Assembly: GCA_964573705.1 (NCBI GenBank)
Contig: CAZNLT010000003.1
Location: 9,653 to 73,652, forward strand
Source of the DNA: JAABSQ01 sp964573705
Lineage (GTDB): Bacteria; Desulfobacterota; Desulfobacteria; Desulfobacterales; Desulfococcaceae
DNA length: 64,000 nucleotides
Reading direction: 5' to 3'
How positions within the stretch are numbered: the first letter of the stretch is position 1; the number at the start of each line of letters is the position of its first letter. The position numbers and the translations under genes are program-made. This document shows positions 44,540 to 53,905 of this stretch, piece after piece. The notes beneath the pieces were generated by a model. The model was not told the DNA's origin and did not search any database. It worked only from the letters and a program-made list of their open reading frames with translations.

Positions 44540-46786
44540 TCAGTTCATCTCTTCATTAATTCTTTTCCACAAATCGGAGGGTCGCGCAAGCGTCCGGTCG
44601 TCTAAGCGTAAGGCAGGTACCCCACCCATAAGCGAATTGGTCAGAAGAACCTGATCCGCGGAAAACAGGCTCTCCGGTGAAATAGGCCGCCGTCGTATGG
44701 AATACCCGTTCCGGGAGAGCCACTGAACCACAACGGTCTGCATGATGCCCGGCAGCACATGATCCGATTCGGGAATCTCGGCGGAATGCCCCCATATCAG
44801 GATCAGATTGGCGGTATTGGTTTCAGAAACGGTTCCGTCCGGGTTCAATATCAGGGCCTCGTCCCCCCCATTCTTGCGGGCCCATTTTCCGGCCTGAAGG
44901 TAATACAGATAATTGAGGGTTTTGTGGTCCGCCAATGGGGTGCTCCGAGGGTGAGGGTAGGTGAGTAATCGAAGACCGTTTTCGGTTCTCCCCTTTAGCC
45001 GATGGGTATAGGGGCGGGCGGTGACCATGAGGGAATGATTCAAGGGGGAATGGATTCGATCCCCGCCGGCCGCCAGTACCTTCACGGCGGCGGTTTGATC
45101 CGCCAATCCGTTCTTATCGAGGACCTGTCGAATAATCTCGGCCCAACTCAGATCGGGGATTTCACCGGAGAGGAGTCGCCCCCAGGCACGATTGAATCGT
45201 GCAATATGCTCGTCGAGAAACCTGGGATTCCCCGAGACCACCCGAATGGTTTCGAAAAATCCCTGCCCGTATTGAAAGCCGGGGTGTGAGATCGGTACAG
45301 CCGCCTCCTCTTTGGCCGTCAACCCCCCGTTCATCCAGACCCATTCCTTCTTCGCTTTGGCCTTCGGTCGATTTTCCCCGGTAAAAACGGCCATCAAGGT
45401 CTTTCCCTTATGGAGGGTTTCTTCGTATTCGTCGGCCGGATCGGAATCATAAACGATGCCGCCGCCCACAGAAAAGAGGATTTGACCGCCGGTGACCACG
45501 GCGGTGCGGATGGCGATGGAGAGATCCATGGTATCATGAAAACTGATGTAGCCGATGGAGCCGGTATACAGATGCCGGCGCCGGGTTTCCAGCTCGTCGA
45601 TAATCTCCATGGACCGGATCTTGGGGCATCCGGTGATGGAACCGCCCGGAAAAGCAGCGCGAATCAGATCGACGCCGCTCTTGTCCCGGTCCAGAATTCC
45701 CACCACCCGGGAGACCAGGTGATACACATTCCGGTAAGCCTCCAGCCGTTTGTGTTCGGCCACCTGAACGGAACCGGCTTTGCAGACCTTACCGATGTCG
45801 TTTCGAAGCAGATCCACGATCATCGAGAGTTCGGCATCATCTTTTCTGCTTCGGCAAAGTTCATCAGCGTTTGCCGCATCCGTCTCGGGGGTATCGCCGC
45901 GGGGCCGAGTGCCTTTGATGGGACGGGTTTCCACATGGTCTTCTTCCTGAAGCAGAAACCGCTCCGGCGAGGTGGATACGATCTGATGATCCCCGGCCTG
46001 AATAAACGCGAAAAAGGGCGCCGGATTTTCCTTGTAAAGGGTTTGGAACAGATGAAACGGATCCCCCGAAAACCCCATTTGAAACCGCTGGGACATATTG
46101 ACCTGATAGACATCTCCGGCGGCGATATATTCCCGAATTCGACGAATGGCATCCATGTACAAAGGCCGGGTAAAATTGGACTTGAATCCCGAAGGATCAC
46201 CGGCAAAAGGGGATAAAACCGGTGCCGGCGCATCCAGAGCGAGATAGAATTTTTTTAGAAGTGCTTCTTCTCCCGGAAAGCCGTTTCCCGTCACCCGGGG
46301 AATGTAAATCCGCGTATCCTTCTGGATCTTATCCTGAATCACCAAGATGCCGGGGGCCGTGAAGTAGAGATGAGGCAGAGAAAGATCGTCCAGGGAGGTT
46401 CGGGGCAGTCGCTCCAATACATCCTTTAAATCATAAGATAAATATCCCAAAAGTCCGGCGCATAAGGGAAGGGGATAGCGCTCTGCGGAAGCCGGTCGAA
46501 AAGCGGAGAGAATCTCCCTCAGGACATCGAAGGGATCGGCCTTCAGGTCGAGTTCCGTTTCCGCCGCCTGAAGAGACAGGGAACGGCCCCGGCCGAACAG
46601 GGTCAGCCAGGGATACACCCCCAGAATGTGGTGCCGGGCGCAGTCCAGGTCCCCGCCGCTCATCAGTACGGTGGTTCCCGGCAGGTGGGCGAATCGGGCC
46701 GCAAGGTGTATAAAAGGTTCGTGAAGATCCAGGGCTTCTGAAAAAACCCCGTTAATACGGCCCAGGCGGGCTTTAATTCCGTCCAT
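44540..46786 (-). CDS. pabB-pabC: aminodeoxychorismate synthase component I fused to aminodeoxychorismate lyase
   Basis: The protein is 748 residues. Residues 1-~455 are the chorismate-binding PabB domain (PIKGTRPRGDTPETDAANAD, FPGGSITGCPKIRSMEIIDE). From ~465 a class IV aminotransferase domain follows, of the PabC lyase type (ISHPGFQYGQGFFETIRV, LADHKTLNYLYYLQAGKWAR, GTVSETNTANLILIWG). It turns chorismate and ammonia into 4-amino-4-deoxychorismate and then p-aminobenzoate and pyruvate for folate synthesis. PabB-PabC fusions are known. The ATG overlaps the pabA 3' end by 14 bases. Confidence 0.92.
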   Translation of the reverse strand: MDGIKARLGRINGVFSEALDLHEPFIHLAARFAHLPGTTVLMSGGDLDCARHHILGVYPWLTLFGRGRSLSLQAAETELDLKADPFDVLREILSAFRPASAERYPLPLCAGLLGYLSYDLKDVLERLPRTSLDDLSLPHLYFTAPGILVIQDKIQKDTRIYIPRVTGNGFPGEEALLKKFYLALDAPAPVLSPFAGDPSGFKSNFTRPLYMDAIRRIREYIAAGDVYQVNMSQRFQMGFSGDPFHLFQTLYKENPAPFFAFIQAGDHQIVSTSPERFLLQEEDHVETRPIKGTRPRGDTPETDAANADELCRSRKDDAELSMIVDLLRNDIGKVCKAGSVQVAEHKRLEAYRNVYHLVSRVVGILDRDKSGVDLIRAAFPGGSITGCPKIRSMEIIDELETRRRHLYTGSIGYISFHDTMDLSIAIRTAVVTGGQILFSVGGGIVYDSDPADEYEETLHKGKTLMAVFTGENRPKAKAKKEWVWMNGGLTAKEEAAVPISHPGFQYGQGFFETIRVVSGNPRFLDEHIARFNRAWGRLLSGEIPDLSWAEIIRQVLDKNGLADQTAAVKVLAAGGDRIHSPLNHSLMVTARPYTHRLKGRTENGLRLLTYPHPRSTPLADHKTLNYLYYLQAGKWARKNGGDEALILNPDGTVSETNTANLILIWGHSAEIPESDHVLPGIMQTVVVQWLSRNGYSIRRRPISPESLFSADQVLLTNSLMGGVPALRLDDRTLARPSDLWKRINEEMN

Positions 46787-47375
46787 GGATAGAGGTCTCC
46801 CGAAGCGGGCCGAGGGCCAAAAAATTTTCCACCATACGGAAGCCGTCCTCCGTCAAAAAACTTTCGGGATGAAACTGCACCCCGTGCAGAGGAAAGTCGG
46901 GGTGGGACATCCCCATAACGACCCCGTCCGAGGCATGGGCGGTCAGCTTCAGCGGTGTTTTCGGGGCCGGTTGCACCGCCAGGGAATGATACCGGGCGGC
47001 CCGAAATGGAGAGGAAACCCCCTCAAAAAGACCTTGATTCCGGTGATGCACCCGGCTGGTTTTTCCGTGCATGGGCGCCGGGGCCCGCACCGTGCTGCCG
47101 CCGAATACTTCATTGATGCACTGCATCCCCAGGCATACCCCCAGGGTCGGGGTGTGCCTGCAAAACGCCTGAATCAGGGCCGTCGAAATTCCGGCATGGG
47201 CCGGGTCCTTGGGGCCGGGGCTGATCAGAAGATAATCCGGCCCGAAATCTTTGGCCGCTTCCAGGGAAATTGCATCACTTCGAAACACCCCGATGTCGAG
47301 TACATAGTGCCGGAACATCTGAACCAAATTGTAGGTGAAAGAATCGTAATTATCGATGACCAGTAGTTTTGCCAT
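46773..47375 (-). CDS. pabA: aminodeoxychorismate/anthranilate synthase component II (glutamine amidotransferase)
   Basis: The 200-residue class I glutamine amidotransferase has IDNYDSFTYNLVQMF at the N terminus, nucleophile Cys in TLGVCLGMQCINE, and His/Glu in VQFHPESFLTEDG. It supplies ammonia to PabB. The overlap with the pabB-pabC fusion argues for folate rather than tryptophan synthesis, although such subunits can serve both. A terminator-like hairpin lies directly upstream and may attenuate the gene. Confidence 0.9.
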   Translation of the reverse strand: MAKLLVIDNYDSFTYNLVQMFRHYVLDIGVFRSDAISLEAAKDFGPDYLLISPGPKDPAHAGISTALIQAFCRHTPTLGVCLGMQCINEVFGGSTVRAPAPMHGKTSRVHHRNQGLFEGVSSPFRAARYHSLAVQPAPKTPLKLTAHASDGVVMGMSHPDFPLHGVQFHPESFLTEDGFRMVENFLALGPLRETSIHGRN

Positions 47376-47391
47376 GTGCCCACCCCCAAAT

Positions 47392-47422
47392 AAAAAAAGC
47401 CGCCCAGATGAGTCTGGGTGGC
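47392..47422 (-). terminator. terminator hairpin immediately upstream of pabA (possible attenuator)
   Basis: On the minus strand a 10-bp stem with one G-U pair and a 4-base loop (47413-47422/47399-47408) is followed by seven T at 47392-47398, only 17 bases before the pabA start. It could stop transcripts from ferritin, but its closeness to the start is what is seen for attenuators of aromatic-pathway genes. Confidence 0.7.
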
Positions 47423-47621
47423 CTTCGCCTAGGGCATAACTCATTACGTTTCTTTTCTACAAAGGACCGTTGGCACACCATAAATCTTGGCCTGCCAAGG
47501 ATCTATGCCGAAGTTATAGAAGTTGGTGTACCGGAAAAACCAAGAGTGGTCAAGAAAAAGATGGCCATGATCAAAGCCGAAAAAATCGGTTTGGCGGCGA
47601 GAGAAGGAAAAGGGGGACCTG

Positions 47622-47657
47622 TTCAGCCGTCCGCGAATACGCCCGCGGACAGCCGAA
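47622..47657 (-). terminator. strong hairpin just after the ferritin gene
   Basis: A 14-bp stem with two G-U wobbles on the minus strand and an 8-base loop begins 10 bases after the ferritin stop. The following bases are C-rich then TTTT, so it is a plausible but not ideal intrinsic terminator. Confidence 0.55.
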
Positions 47658-47667
47658 CGAACGAGGA

Positions 47668-48192
47668 TTATTCCTCGGAGGTTGCCGGCGGGGTGAATAC
47701 CCGTTGACCGAGTTCACGGTCGAGAATGAGCAGACCGGTGCCGCCCTTTTGTTCATCGCCGATCAGGTTCAGCTGATCGATCACGTGGTTCACGTTGTCC
47801 TCTTCTTCGACCTGCTCTTCCACAAACCACTGCAACATGTTGTAGGTGGCCTGATCCTTGTGTTCGAGGGCCAGGCTCACCAGATTATTGATCCGTTCGG
47901 TGACCGCCTCCTCATGAGAGATCGTATCCTCAAAAACCTTGAGTGTCGAGTCCCAGTCAGAAGGCGGTGCATCGATGGCCGCAAAGAAGACGCGACCGCC
48001 GCGTTCATTCACGTAATCATAGAATTTTTCCGCATGGAATTGTTCTTCCTTGGCCTGGGCCTTCATCCATTGCGCAAAACCGTCCAATCCCTTATGCTCG
48101 AAATACGACCCCATCGCCTGGTAAAGGTATCCGGAATAGAGTTCCGCATTGATCTGATCGTTCAGGGCATCCTGAATTTGTTTCTTGAGCAT
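47668..48192 (-). CDS. ftnA: non-heme bacterial ferritin
   Basis: The 174-residue four-helix protein stores iron as a 24-mer. Ferroxidase ligands are visible in NAELYSGYLYQAMGSYFE, AKEEQFHAEKFYDYV (E-x2-H) and NMLQWFVEEQVEEEDNVN. The start at 48192 is set by GGGAGGA and by the conserved MLKKQIQDALNDQINAEL. The frame is open further upstream without a ribosome site. Confidence 0.95.
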   Translation of the reverse strand: MLKKQIQDALNDQINAELYSGYLYQAMGSYFEHKGLDGFAQWMKAQAKEEQFHAEKFYDYVNERGGRVFFAAIDAPPSDWDSTLKVFEDTISHEEAVTERINNLVSLALEHKDQATYNMLQWFVEEQVEEEDNVNHVIDQLNLIGDEQKGGTGLLILDRELGQRVFTPPATSEE

Positions 48193-48294
48193 AGCATATC
48201 CTCCCGTATTGATAAGTAACTGTTCTCTGGAATCAAACCCGCTTTGGGGGAATATAAGCACGAGAGGACCGAATGCAATCCCGACCCGGCGGGA

Positions 48295-51126
48295 CTAGGT
48301 TTCGGCGGACGAATCGGGAAGCGAGGCGGTTTTTTTCCGCAGCCGTTTCAGCCAATAATGAAGATCCACCAGGTTCCGGTCGATCAGATCGGTAAAGACG
48401 ATCACCTCCCGGTCGGTGTATTTTTCGAGGATGAACCGGCCCAGCTCGGATTGGGTCAACTGGGGCCGGGTATGATCCAGAAGCAGGTCGAGATATTCCA
48501 GTCCCAGGAATTGCCGCCGCCGCTTTTCCGTCGGGTCCGGTTTTTTGAATGTCTCCACCAGGGCGGCGATGAATCCCTCCCGGCCCAGGAGGATATTGGA
48601 AAGGCAGGTTCGCCCCCGCTGACGCTTAACCCAGATGAAGAGGATATCCAGCAAAGCGGTCAGGCGGGCGTCCCGGTCTTCGGACCGGAGCAGGGGAAGA
48701 ATCTCCAGCAGGTCCCGTTTTCGAAGCACCAGTTTCTGCCGAAACTTGGCGGTGCCCTCGATGACGGCGGCCACCATGTCGGACCAGAACTTGGCCTGGA
48801 CGATGCTGGGAACCATCAGGGCATTGCCCAGGGGCGAAAACAACGCGGCAAAGGGCCAGGCCAGGACACTGCGGAAAAAATTGGCCCGAATCACCCGGTT
48901 GTCGAAATGGCGCAGCTTGTTGTGAGCGGCGATGTAAAGCCCGTTGGCGATGCAGATGACGAAGAATTTGGACCATACGAAAAAGGGCCCGACGGTAAAA
49001 GGCCAGGAATAATCAAACCAGAGCTTGACCGAACCGAGCACCGGCACCGAAAACCCGGTCCAGAACAAGGACTGGCTGGTGTTGTCAAAATTGATATCCT
49101 TGACCGACCAGGACCGGAGGCGCAGACCCGAAAAGGCGACCAGGTCCACAAACACATTTCGAAAAAAGGTGATCCCGAACCAGATCAGGGCGTATTCGAT
49201 GCCGATCCACAGGTAGGCGGGAAGGAATCCGACCCCCGTCCGAAGCAGGTTTTTTAGGGAGGGATTGAGATACCGCCAGAGACGGAAAGGACCGATGCGG
49301 ACGAATTCTTCTTCATCCCCCACCAGGTTCGGTTTGAAATGACCGCTTTTTCCCAGACAGTAGATGTCGCACTCGGCTTCATTCTCCGGAATGAGCCGCT
49401 CCCCTTTTCCCAGAAGCAGGGAGGAGACCGGCCGGGGAAGCCGGTAATGGGACTGCATGAAAAAGTGCCTCGATTTTTCCGGCACACTCGTCCACCGAAT
49501 GAATCCCATGCCCGGCACCCGGGGCTCCCACCCGGTGGCCGCACTCCCGGTCAAGGGAATCAGATGGTCCTGATGATACCGATCCCGGGCCTGCCGCAGA
49601 AGGTCGAAGTCGATGGGTCCGACCCCCAGATCCGAAACGAAGCGCCGAAGATCGGCGGCGGAACCGGTATTGAGCAGTTCCACAAACCGCCCGAGACGAA
49701 TAAAATCGGTGGGGTCCCGTTCCAGGCTGTCCCGCATGTTCATCAGTTCGATCATGTCGATATGGGCATGCTCGGTAATCAAAAGCGTGACCATGGCCGC
49801 CATGCCCTGCTCCAGCGGGCGGTTGAACACGATGCGCCCGCCGGCGGCTTTGAGCGACGCCAGGATTTCCGTCTCGGAAGCGAAAGCGGAGTCGTAGTCC
49901 AGGATTCGCTTTCCGGAAAAATAGGTCGACTTCACGCCCCCGGGGGTGAGGGCGACATACTGCTCCCGAGCCGTGTGGTAGGCATTCTCAATTCGCTCCA
50001 GTTCCCAACCGGTCATGGTTTCCTGTCCGTGAAGCTGACGATAGACCTCATACTGAACCTTGAGGGCCAGCACCCGGCGCTTCAGGACTCGCTTCAGTTT
50101 TTCATACAGCAGTTCGCCCAGGTGGTTCCGGGAATACTGGCCGTGGGGAACGATCCGCTCCAGATCCTCGAACCGCAACGGACCGAGACTGAAAATGGGG
50201 TCCTCCGAATACCCCTGGTTCAAGGAAATCAGATGAGTTTCGTTGAAAACTTCCAGGTTCCGGGTGATGGTGGCGCGGCGCCGGGCCCGGTTTTCCTCCA
50301 GTCCTTCTACAAAGGGGGTCAATGCCTCGGCCCGGCGGTCGAAAAAGTCCAGGAATCCCTCGGAATCATTCTGGGGGGGCAAAAACAGAAAGTGCTTTCG
50401 ACGCCGCCGGGGGCCGGTGCTGAATTCGATGCCGATGGAGACCTGAATCCCGAGGATCTTCCCCGCCTCCATGGCCTCGAAGACCATTTCGGGGTGGGGA
50501 ATATCATAGTAGGCCAGGTTCACCCGGGACATCCCCTTGATAAAGGCGTCCAGGATGAGCTGACTGGGGGTCTTTCGCCCTTCGGAGAGGTTGTCGTGAA
50601 CATGGGAGTCCCACCCCATGCCGAGGTCCTTGAGGGCCAGGTCCTTTTCGGGGACTTCCACCCGCTTCAGCTCCCGAAGAAACCGTCGAATCACCGCCTC
50701 GTGGCCGTAAGAGGCCAGGGAAAAATCGGCGATCATCTCCAGCTGCCGCCGCCGGTTGTGAATGTTCTTGACCGCCTCTTTCATGATCTCGATCTGAACC
50801 CGGGCGGTGTTGAGGGGCATCCTCACGGTCTTGGCGTGAAATGAAAGCTCCACCAGCACTTTCAGGGCATGGAGCCGCTCCTTGAAATTGCTCCGGTCGA
50901 GCTTCTGGGCGATTCGAATGTAGGATTCGGCCATGCCCATGCGTCGCTTGTGAAAGGCCCGGATGAATCCGCCGGGATGGGAGACCAGGTCCGGGGTCGC
51001 CTCCTCGGACTGCACCACCCGCCGGTTGAGGAGTTCCCCCAGGTCCCGAATCTTGGTGCTGAAACTGAGGACATCGATCATCCGGTAGATGATCCGTCCC
51101 ATCCGTTTGCGCGGTCGTCGATACAT
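48295..51126 (-). CDS. large membrane protein with degenerate PHP-like domain
   Basis: I do not recognise this 943-residue protein as a named family. Residues ~165-460 look like a PHP metallo-phosphoesterase domain: DSHVHDNLSEGRKTPSQLIL (HxH at 175-177), VSIGIEFSTG (E234), and late AGGRIVFNRPLEQG with IDMIELMN. In canonical PHP domains the latter reads AHP; here the His is lost, and the TDHD region reads YYDIPH, so metal binding is doubtful. After ~560 come several hydrophobic segments (VGFLPAYLWIGIEYALIWFG, FFVICIANGLYIAAHNK), then a charged helical cytoplasmic end. It is the last gene of a four-gene operon, 4 bases after the GDPD gene. Confidence 0.65.
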   Translation of the reverse strand: MYRRPRKRMGRIIYRMIDVLSFSTKIRDLGELLNRRVVQSEEATPDLVSHPGGFIRAFHKRRMGMAESYIRIAQKLDRSNFKERLHALKVLVELSFHAKTVRMPLNTARVQIEIMKEAVKNIHNRRRQLEMIADFSLASYGHEAVIRRFLRELKRVEVPEKDLALKDLGMGWDSHVHDNLSEGRKTPSQLILDAFIKGMSRVNLAYYDIPHPEMVFEAMEAGKILGIQVSIGIEFSTGPRRRRKHFLFLPPQNDSEGFLDFFDRRAEALTPFVEGLEENRARRRATITRNLEVFNETHLISLNQGYSEDPIFSLGPLRFEDLERIVPHGQYSRNHLGELLYEKLKRVLKRRVLALKVQYEVYRQLHGQETMTGWELERIENAYHTAREQYVALTPGGVKSTYFSGKRILDYDSAFASETEILASLKAAGGRIVFNRPLEQGMAAMVTLLITEHAHIDMIELMNMRDSLERDPTDFIRLGRFVELLNTGSAADLRRFVSDLGVGPIDFDLLRQARDRYHQDHLIPLTGSAATGWEPRVPGMGFIRWTSVPEKSRHFFMQSHYRLPRPVSSLLLGKGERLIPENEAECDIYCLGKSGHFKPNLVGDEEEFVRIGPFRLWRYLNPSLKNLLRTGVGFLPAYLWIGIEYALIWFGITFFRNVFVDLVAFSGLRLRSWSVKDINFDNTSQSLFWTGFSVPVLGSVKLWFDYSWPFTVGPFFVWSKFFVICIANGLYIAAHNKLRHFDNRVIRANFFRSVLAWPFAALFSPLGNALMVPSIVQAKFWSDMVAAVIEGTAKFRQKLVLRKRDLLEILPLLRSEDRDARLTALLDILFIWVKRQRGRTCLSNILLGREGFIAALVETFKKPDPTEKRRRQFLGLEYLDLLLDHTRPQLTQSELGRFILEKYTDREVIVFTDLIDRNLVDLHYWLKRLRKKTASLPDSSAET

Positions 51127-51130
51127 GCCT

Positions 51131-51880
51131 TCACCTCAGAAGATGAGGCAGGAGCAGGGGATCATCGGTGAACAGACCGTCAACCCCCATGTTCAGAAGA
51201 TCGTCCATTTTCCGGCGGCTGTTGACGGTATAGGGAAAGACCCGAACCCCGGCCCGATGCATTCGTGCAACGGCATCGGGTCTCAGGCCCCGGTGGTCGG
51301 GGTTCCAGGAAAAGGCGTTCACCTGCCGGCAGAAATCCATCGTCCGGGTATCGGCCGGTCCTTCGGTCAAGACCCCCAAGGCCGGCGGGGATTCCAGTCG
51401 GGACAACCGAAGCAGGACTTCGGGTTCAAAGCTGGAGATCAGTACGCGCGCCATGGCCCGGCGGGCCTGAACCAAGGCCGTCACCTGAGCCTCGACGGCG
51501 TCCGGGGGTTGTTGGGATTCACAGGCTTCGGGTTTGATTTCGATATTGACGGCCGCGGAGTCCCCCACCAGGTCCAGCACTTCGGCCAGGGTCGGTATCC
51601 GTTCTCCGGCAAATCGGGGCCCGAACCAGGCCCCCGCATCCAGGGTCTTGAGTTCCGCCAGGGGGAGATCGGCCACCCGCCCCCGTCCGTCGGTGGTCCG
51701 GTCCACGGTTTCATCATGGATCACCACCACCTGCCGGTCCCGGGTCAGGGTGACATCCAGTTCGATCATGGGTGCGCCGATCTCCAGCGCCCCTTCGAAT
51801 GCGGCCAAGGTATTCTCGGGAAACCGGGCCCGGTATCCCCGGTGAGCGATGATCAGGGGCGAGGGCATATTTCGAAGCAT
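51131..51880 (-). CDS. glycerophosphodiester phosphodiesterase
   Basis: The 249-residue TIM-barrel enzyme has the GDPD motifs: IIAHRGYRARFPENTLAAFE (catalytic His, Arg), IELDVTLTRDRQVVVIHDET (metal ligands and second His), RTTDGRGRV, IPTLAEVLDLV, NIEIKP and VNSRRKMDDLLNMGVDGLFT. It hydrolyses glycerophosphodiesters from phospholipid turnover to glycerol-3-phosphate. No signal peptide, so it is cytoplasmic. It lies 14 bases after the coiled-coil gene and 4 bases before the membrane PHP-like gene, which ties it to this unusual operon. Confidence 0.93.
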   Translation of the reverse strand: MLRNMPSPLIIAHRGYRARFPENTLAAFEGALEIGAPMIELDVTLTRDRQVVVIHDETVDRTTDGRGRVADLPLAELKTLDAGAWFGPRFAGERIPTLAEVLDLVGDSAAVNIEIKPEACESQQPPDAVEAQVTALVQARRAMARVLISSFEPEVLLRLSRLESPPALGVLTEGPADTRTMDFCRQVNAFSWNPDHRGLRPDAVARMHRAGVRVFPYTVNSRRKMDDLLNMGVDGLFTDDPLLLPHLLR

Positions 51881-51894
51881 GGGATGCCTCCGGG

Positions 51895-53904
51895 CTATTC
51901 CTTGGCCGGATTCTTGGTTTTGGGGTTTTTCGGAAAATTGAACAGGCCCCGCCGCTGCCCGATCTCTTCCAGCTGGTCCTCCAGGGCCGCGATGCGGTCG
52001 GCCAGAGCGGGCAGGGTGCGGGTGTGGGCGGTCTGGGTGTCGGAAAACCGTTTCAAATAATCCCGAACTTTCGCATTCTGATTTCCGATGGCCGCCCTTT
52101 CTTTTTCCACCGCCGCCTCGGACGCGGTGATCCGCTCTTCAAAGGCCTGAAGCCGTCCATCGATGCCGTCGCTGATCCGCCGATGCTCCTCGGTCAGTCG
52201 GGTAATCCGGGCCTCCAGGGCGGCTTCATTGGCGGCGCGAAGCTTGCGGACCTCGTCCGACAATTTGGCGGAAATCTTTTGAACCGCCTTTTTTTTGAAC
52301 TCCGACTGGCCCTGAAGAAGGGCGGCGGTATCCCGGTCGATTTTTTCGCGCACCCGCCCCACGAATTCCTGAATCCGGTTTTTGAGGGCGTGAAGCTCCT
52401 CCCGGCTCTCCTCGGCAAAATCGGTCATCCCGTCGAGCCGCTCCCGCACCTCCACCGTGGCCGATTCACCGAATTGAGTGATTTCACGCTGGGATTTGAC
52501 GATCAGCTGATTCAACTGAGTGGAAAAATAGCTCGATTTGGCGCCGATCTTTTGATTGACCCGGGCCAGGGCATCTTCCAGCGTCTGGTGCATTTCGATG
52601 ATCTCTTTGCGCTCCGCCGCCAGGGCCTGAATCTCCCGGTTCGCGGTCACCCGCAGCTGCTTGGAATCCTCGGAGAGCCGGGCGTTGAGCTCTCGTTCGG
52701 CGGTCTGTTGAAAATCGGCCAGCTGTTTGCGAAGCCCGGCCGCCTCTCCCTCCAGATTGGTGCTCAGGCGATTTTTGAACGCCTTGAGGTCGCCCTTGAT
52801 CCGCTGAATCTCCCCTTCGGAATCGGCGATGAAGCCGGTCACATGCTCCACCTGACCTTCGATCACCGCATTGCCGTCGTCAATAGTGCGGTCGACCCGG
52901 TCCCGGGCCGATTGGATCAGGGATTCCACCGCGGCATCGACCCTCGCCATTTCCTGGTCGATGGCCTCATGGCGCCGGTCCACCGCGGTCCTCTCCTCGG
53001 CCAGAAAGGAAAGCGCCGCGTCGATCCGGTCCTTTTCGGCGCCGAACCGCTCCCGAAGGGTCTGCACTTCGCGGTCGGCCCGGGCGGTCGATTTTTCCGA
53101 TTCTTCGGTGAACCGGGCGTTCAGGTCAAAGGTGGTGGACTGCTTATACAGGTCCTGCTGTTCGAACAGTTCATCGGTCCGGTCTTGAAGGGTGGTGTCG
53201 ATGCGGTCCCGGAAACCGGCCATGGCGTCTTCGAGCTGTTGAAACGCCGTCCCCATCCGATCCGCATGGGCCGTGTGTTTGCGGGATAAGACCTCGGTCC
53301 GCTCATCCAACAGGGATGCGATCCGATCCTGGAACCGGTCCAGGTTCTCTTTCTGAAAATCGGCCTCCTCCTGCATTCGATCCGAGACATCGGACAGCCG
53401 GGCGGTTTCCCCTTCCAGCCGCCGGCGATTCTCATCCATCTCCTGAACCACCCGATGGCGGATTCCATCGACGGCGGATTCCAGCCGCCGGGTCAGGTAG
53501 GCCATGTGATTGCCGGTATCCCGCATGGCCTCGGTGTATTCCCGGTCCAGCCGTTCAAACCGCTTTCGCAGCTCGGTCCGCTCCGAATCGAAGCCTTTCA
53601 TCACCTCCCGAATCCGGTCCTTCTCCTGGCCGAATTCGGTGAGCATGCGGCCCAGCTCCGACTCCAGGCGATCCCCCAGTTGATCGATGCGGTGAACCGT
53701 TCGGTCGTATTCGGCCCCCAGCTCATCGTATTCGATCAACTTTCCGTGCAGCCGGGCTTCCTGGGCGGCGGTCTCCTCCCGGGACACCTCGAACTTCTCC
53801 CGCAATTGCCGGATCAGATCGACCGTTTCATAGAGTTCCTCGATCTTCCGGTGAACCTCCGCAATCTTCTCAATGACGCTGTCTGGGCTGGATAACCGGT
53901 TCAC
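51895..53904 (-). CDS. long coiled-coil protein
   Basis: The 669-residue protein is almost entirely heptad-rich helix from residue ~8 to ~650, without P-loop, membrane segment or signal peptide. Approximate repeats of the type DRTDELFEQ, EIQRIKGDLKAFKNRL and EREITQFGESATVEV punctuate it. A short basic tail (GLFNFPKNPKTKNPAKE) ends it. It begins with GTG one base after the pseudo-RecQ stop, so the two are probably co-translated. I infer a structural or tethering role, for instance bridging the RecQ-like protein to the membrane partner. Function is unknown. Confidence 0.7.
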   Translation of the reverse strand: MNRLSSPDSVIEKIAEVHRKIEELYETVDLIRQLREKFEVSREETAAQEARLHGKLIEYDELGAEYDRTVHRIDQLGDRLESELGRMLTEFGQEKDRIREVMKGFDSERTELRKRFERLDREYTEAMRDTGNHMAYLTRRLESAVDGIRHRVVQEMDENRRRLEGETARLSDVSDRMQEEADFQKENLDRFQDRIASLLDERTEVLSRKHTAHADRMGTAFQQLEDAMAGFRDRIDTTLQDRTDELFEQQDLYKQSTTFDLNARFTEESEKSTARADREVQTLRERFGAEKDRIDAALSFLAEERTAVDRRHEAIDQEMARVDAAVESLIQSARDRVDRTIDDGNAVIEGQVEHVTGFIADSEGEIQRIKGDLKAFKNRLSTNLEGEAAGLRKQLADFQQTAERELNARLSEDSKQLRVTANREIQALAAERKEIIEMHQTLEDALARVNQKIGAKSSYFSTQLNQLIVKSQREITQFGESATVEVRERLDGMTDFAEESREELHALKNRIQEFVGRVREKIDRDTAALLQGQSEFKKKAVQKISAKLSDEVRKLRAANEAALEARITRLTEEHRRISDGIDGRLQAFEERITASEAAVEKERAAIGNQNAKVRDYLKRFSDTQTAHTRTLPALADRIAALEDQLEEIGQRRGLFNFPKNPKTKNPAKE

Positions 53905-53905
53905 G

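Noticed and set aside
47369..47707. 112-codon plus-strand frame between pabA and ferritin
   Set aside because: It runs through two terminator hairpins and the ends of both flanking genes and has no ribosome site. The middle looked faintly protein-like but matches nothing I know.
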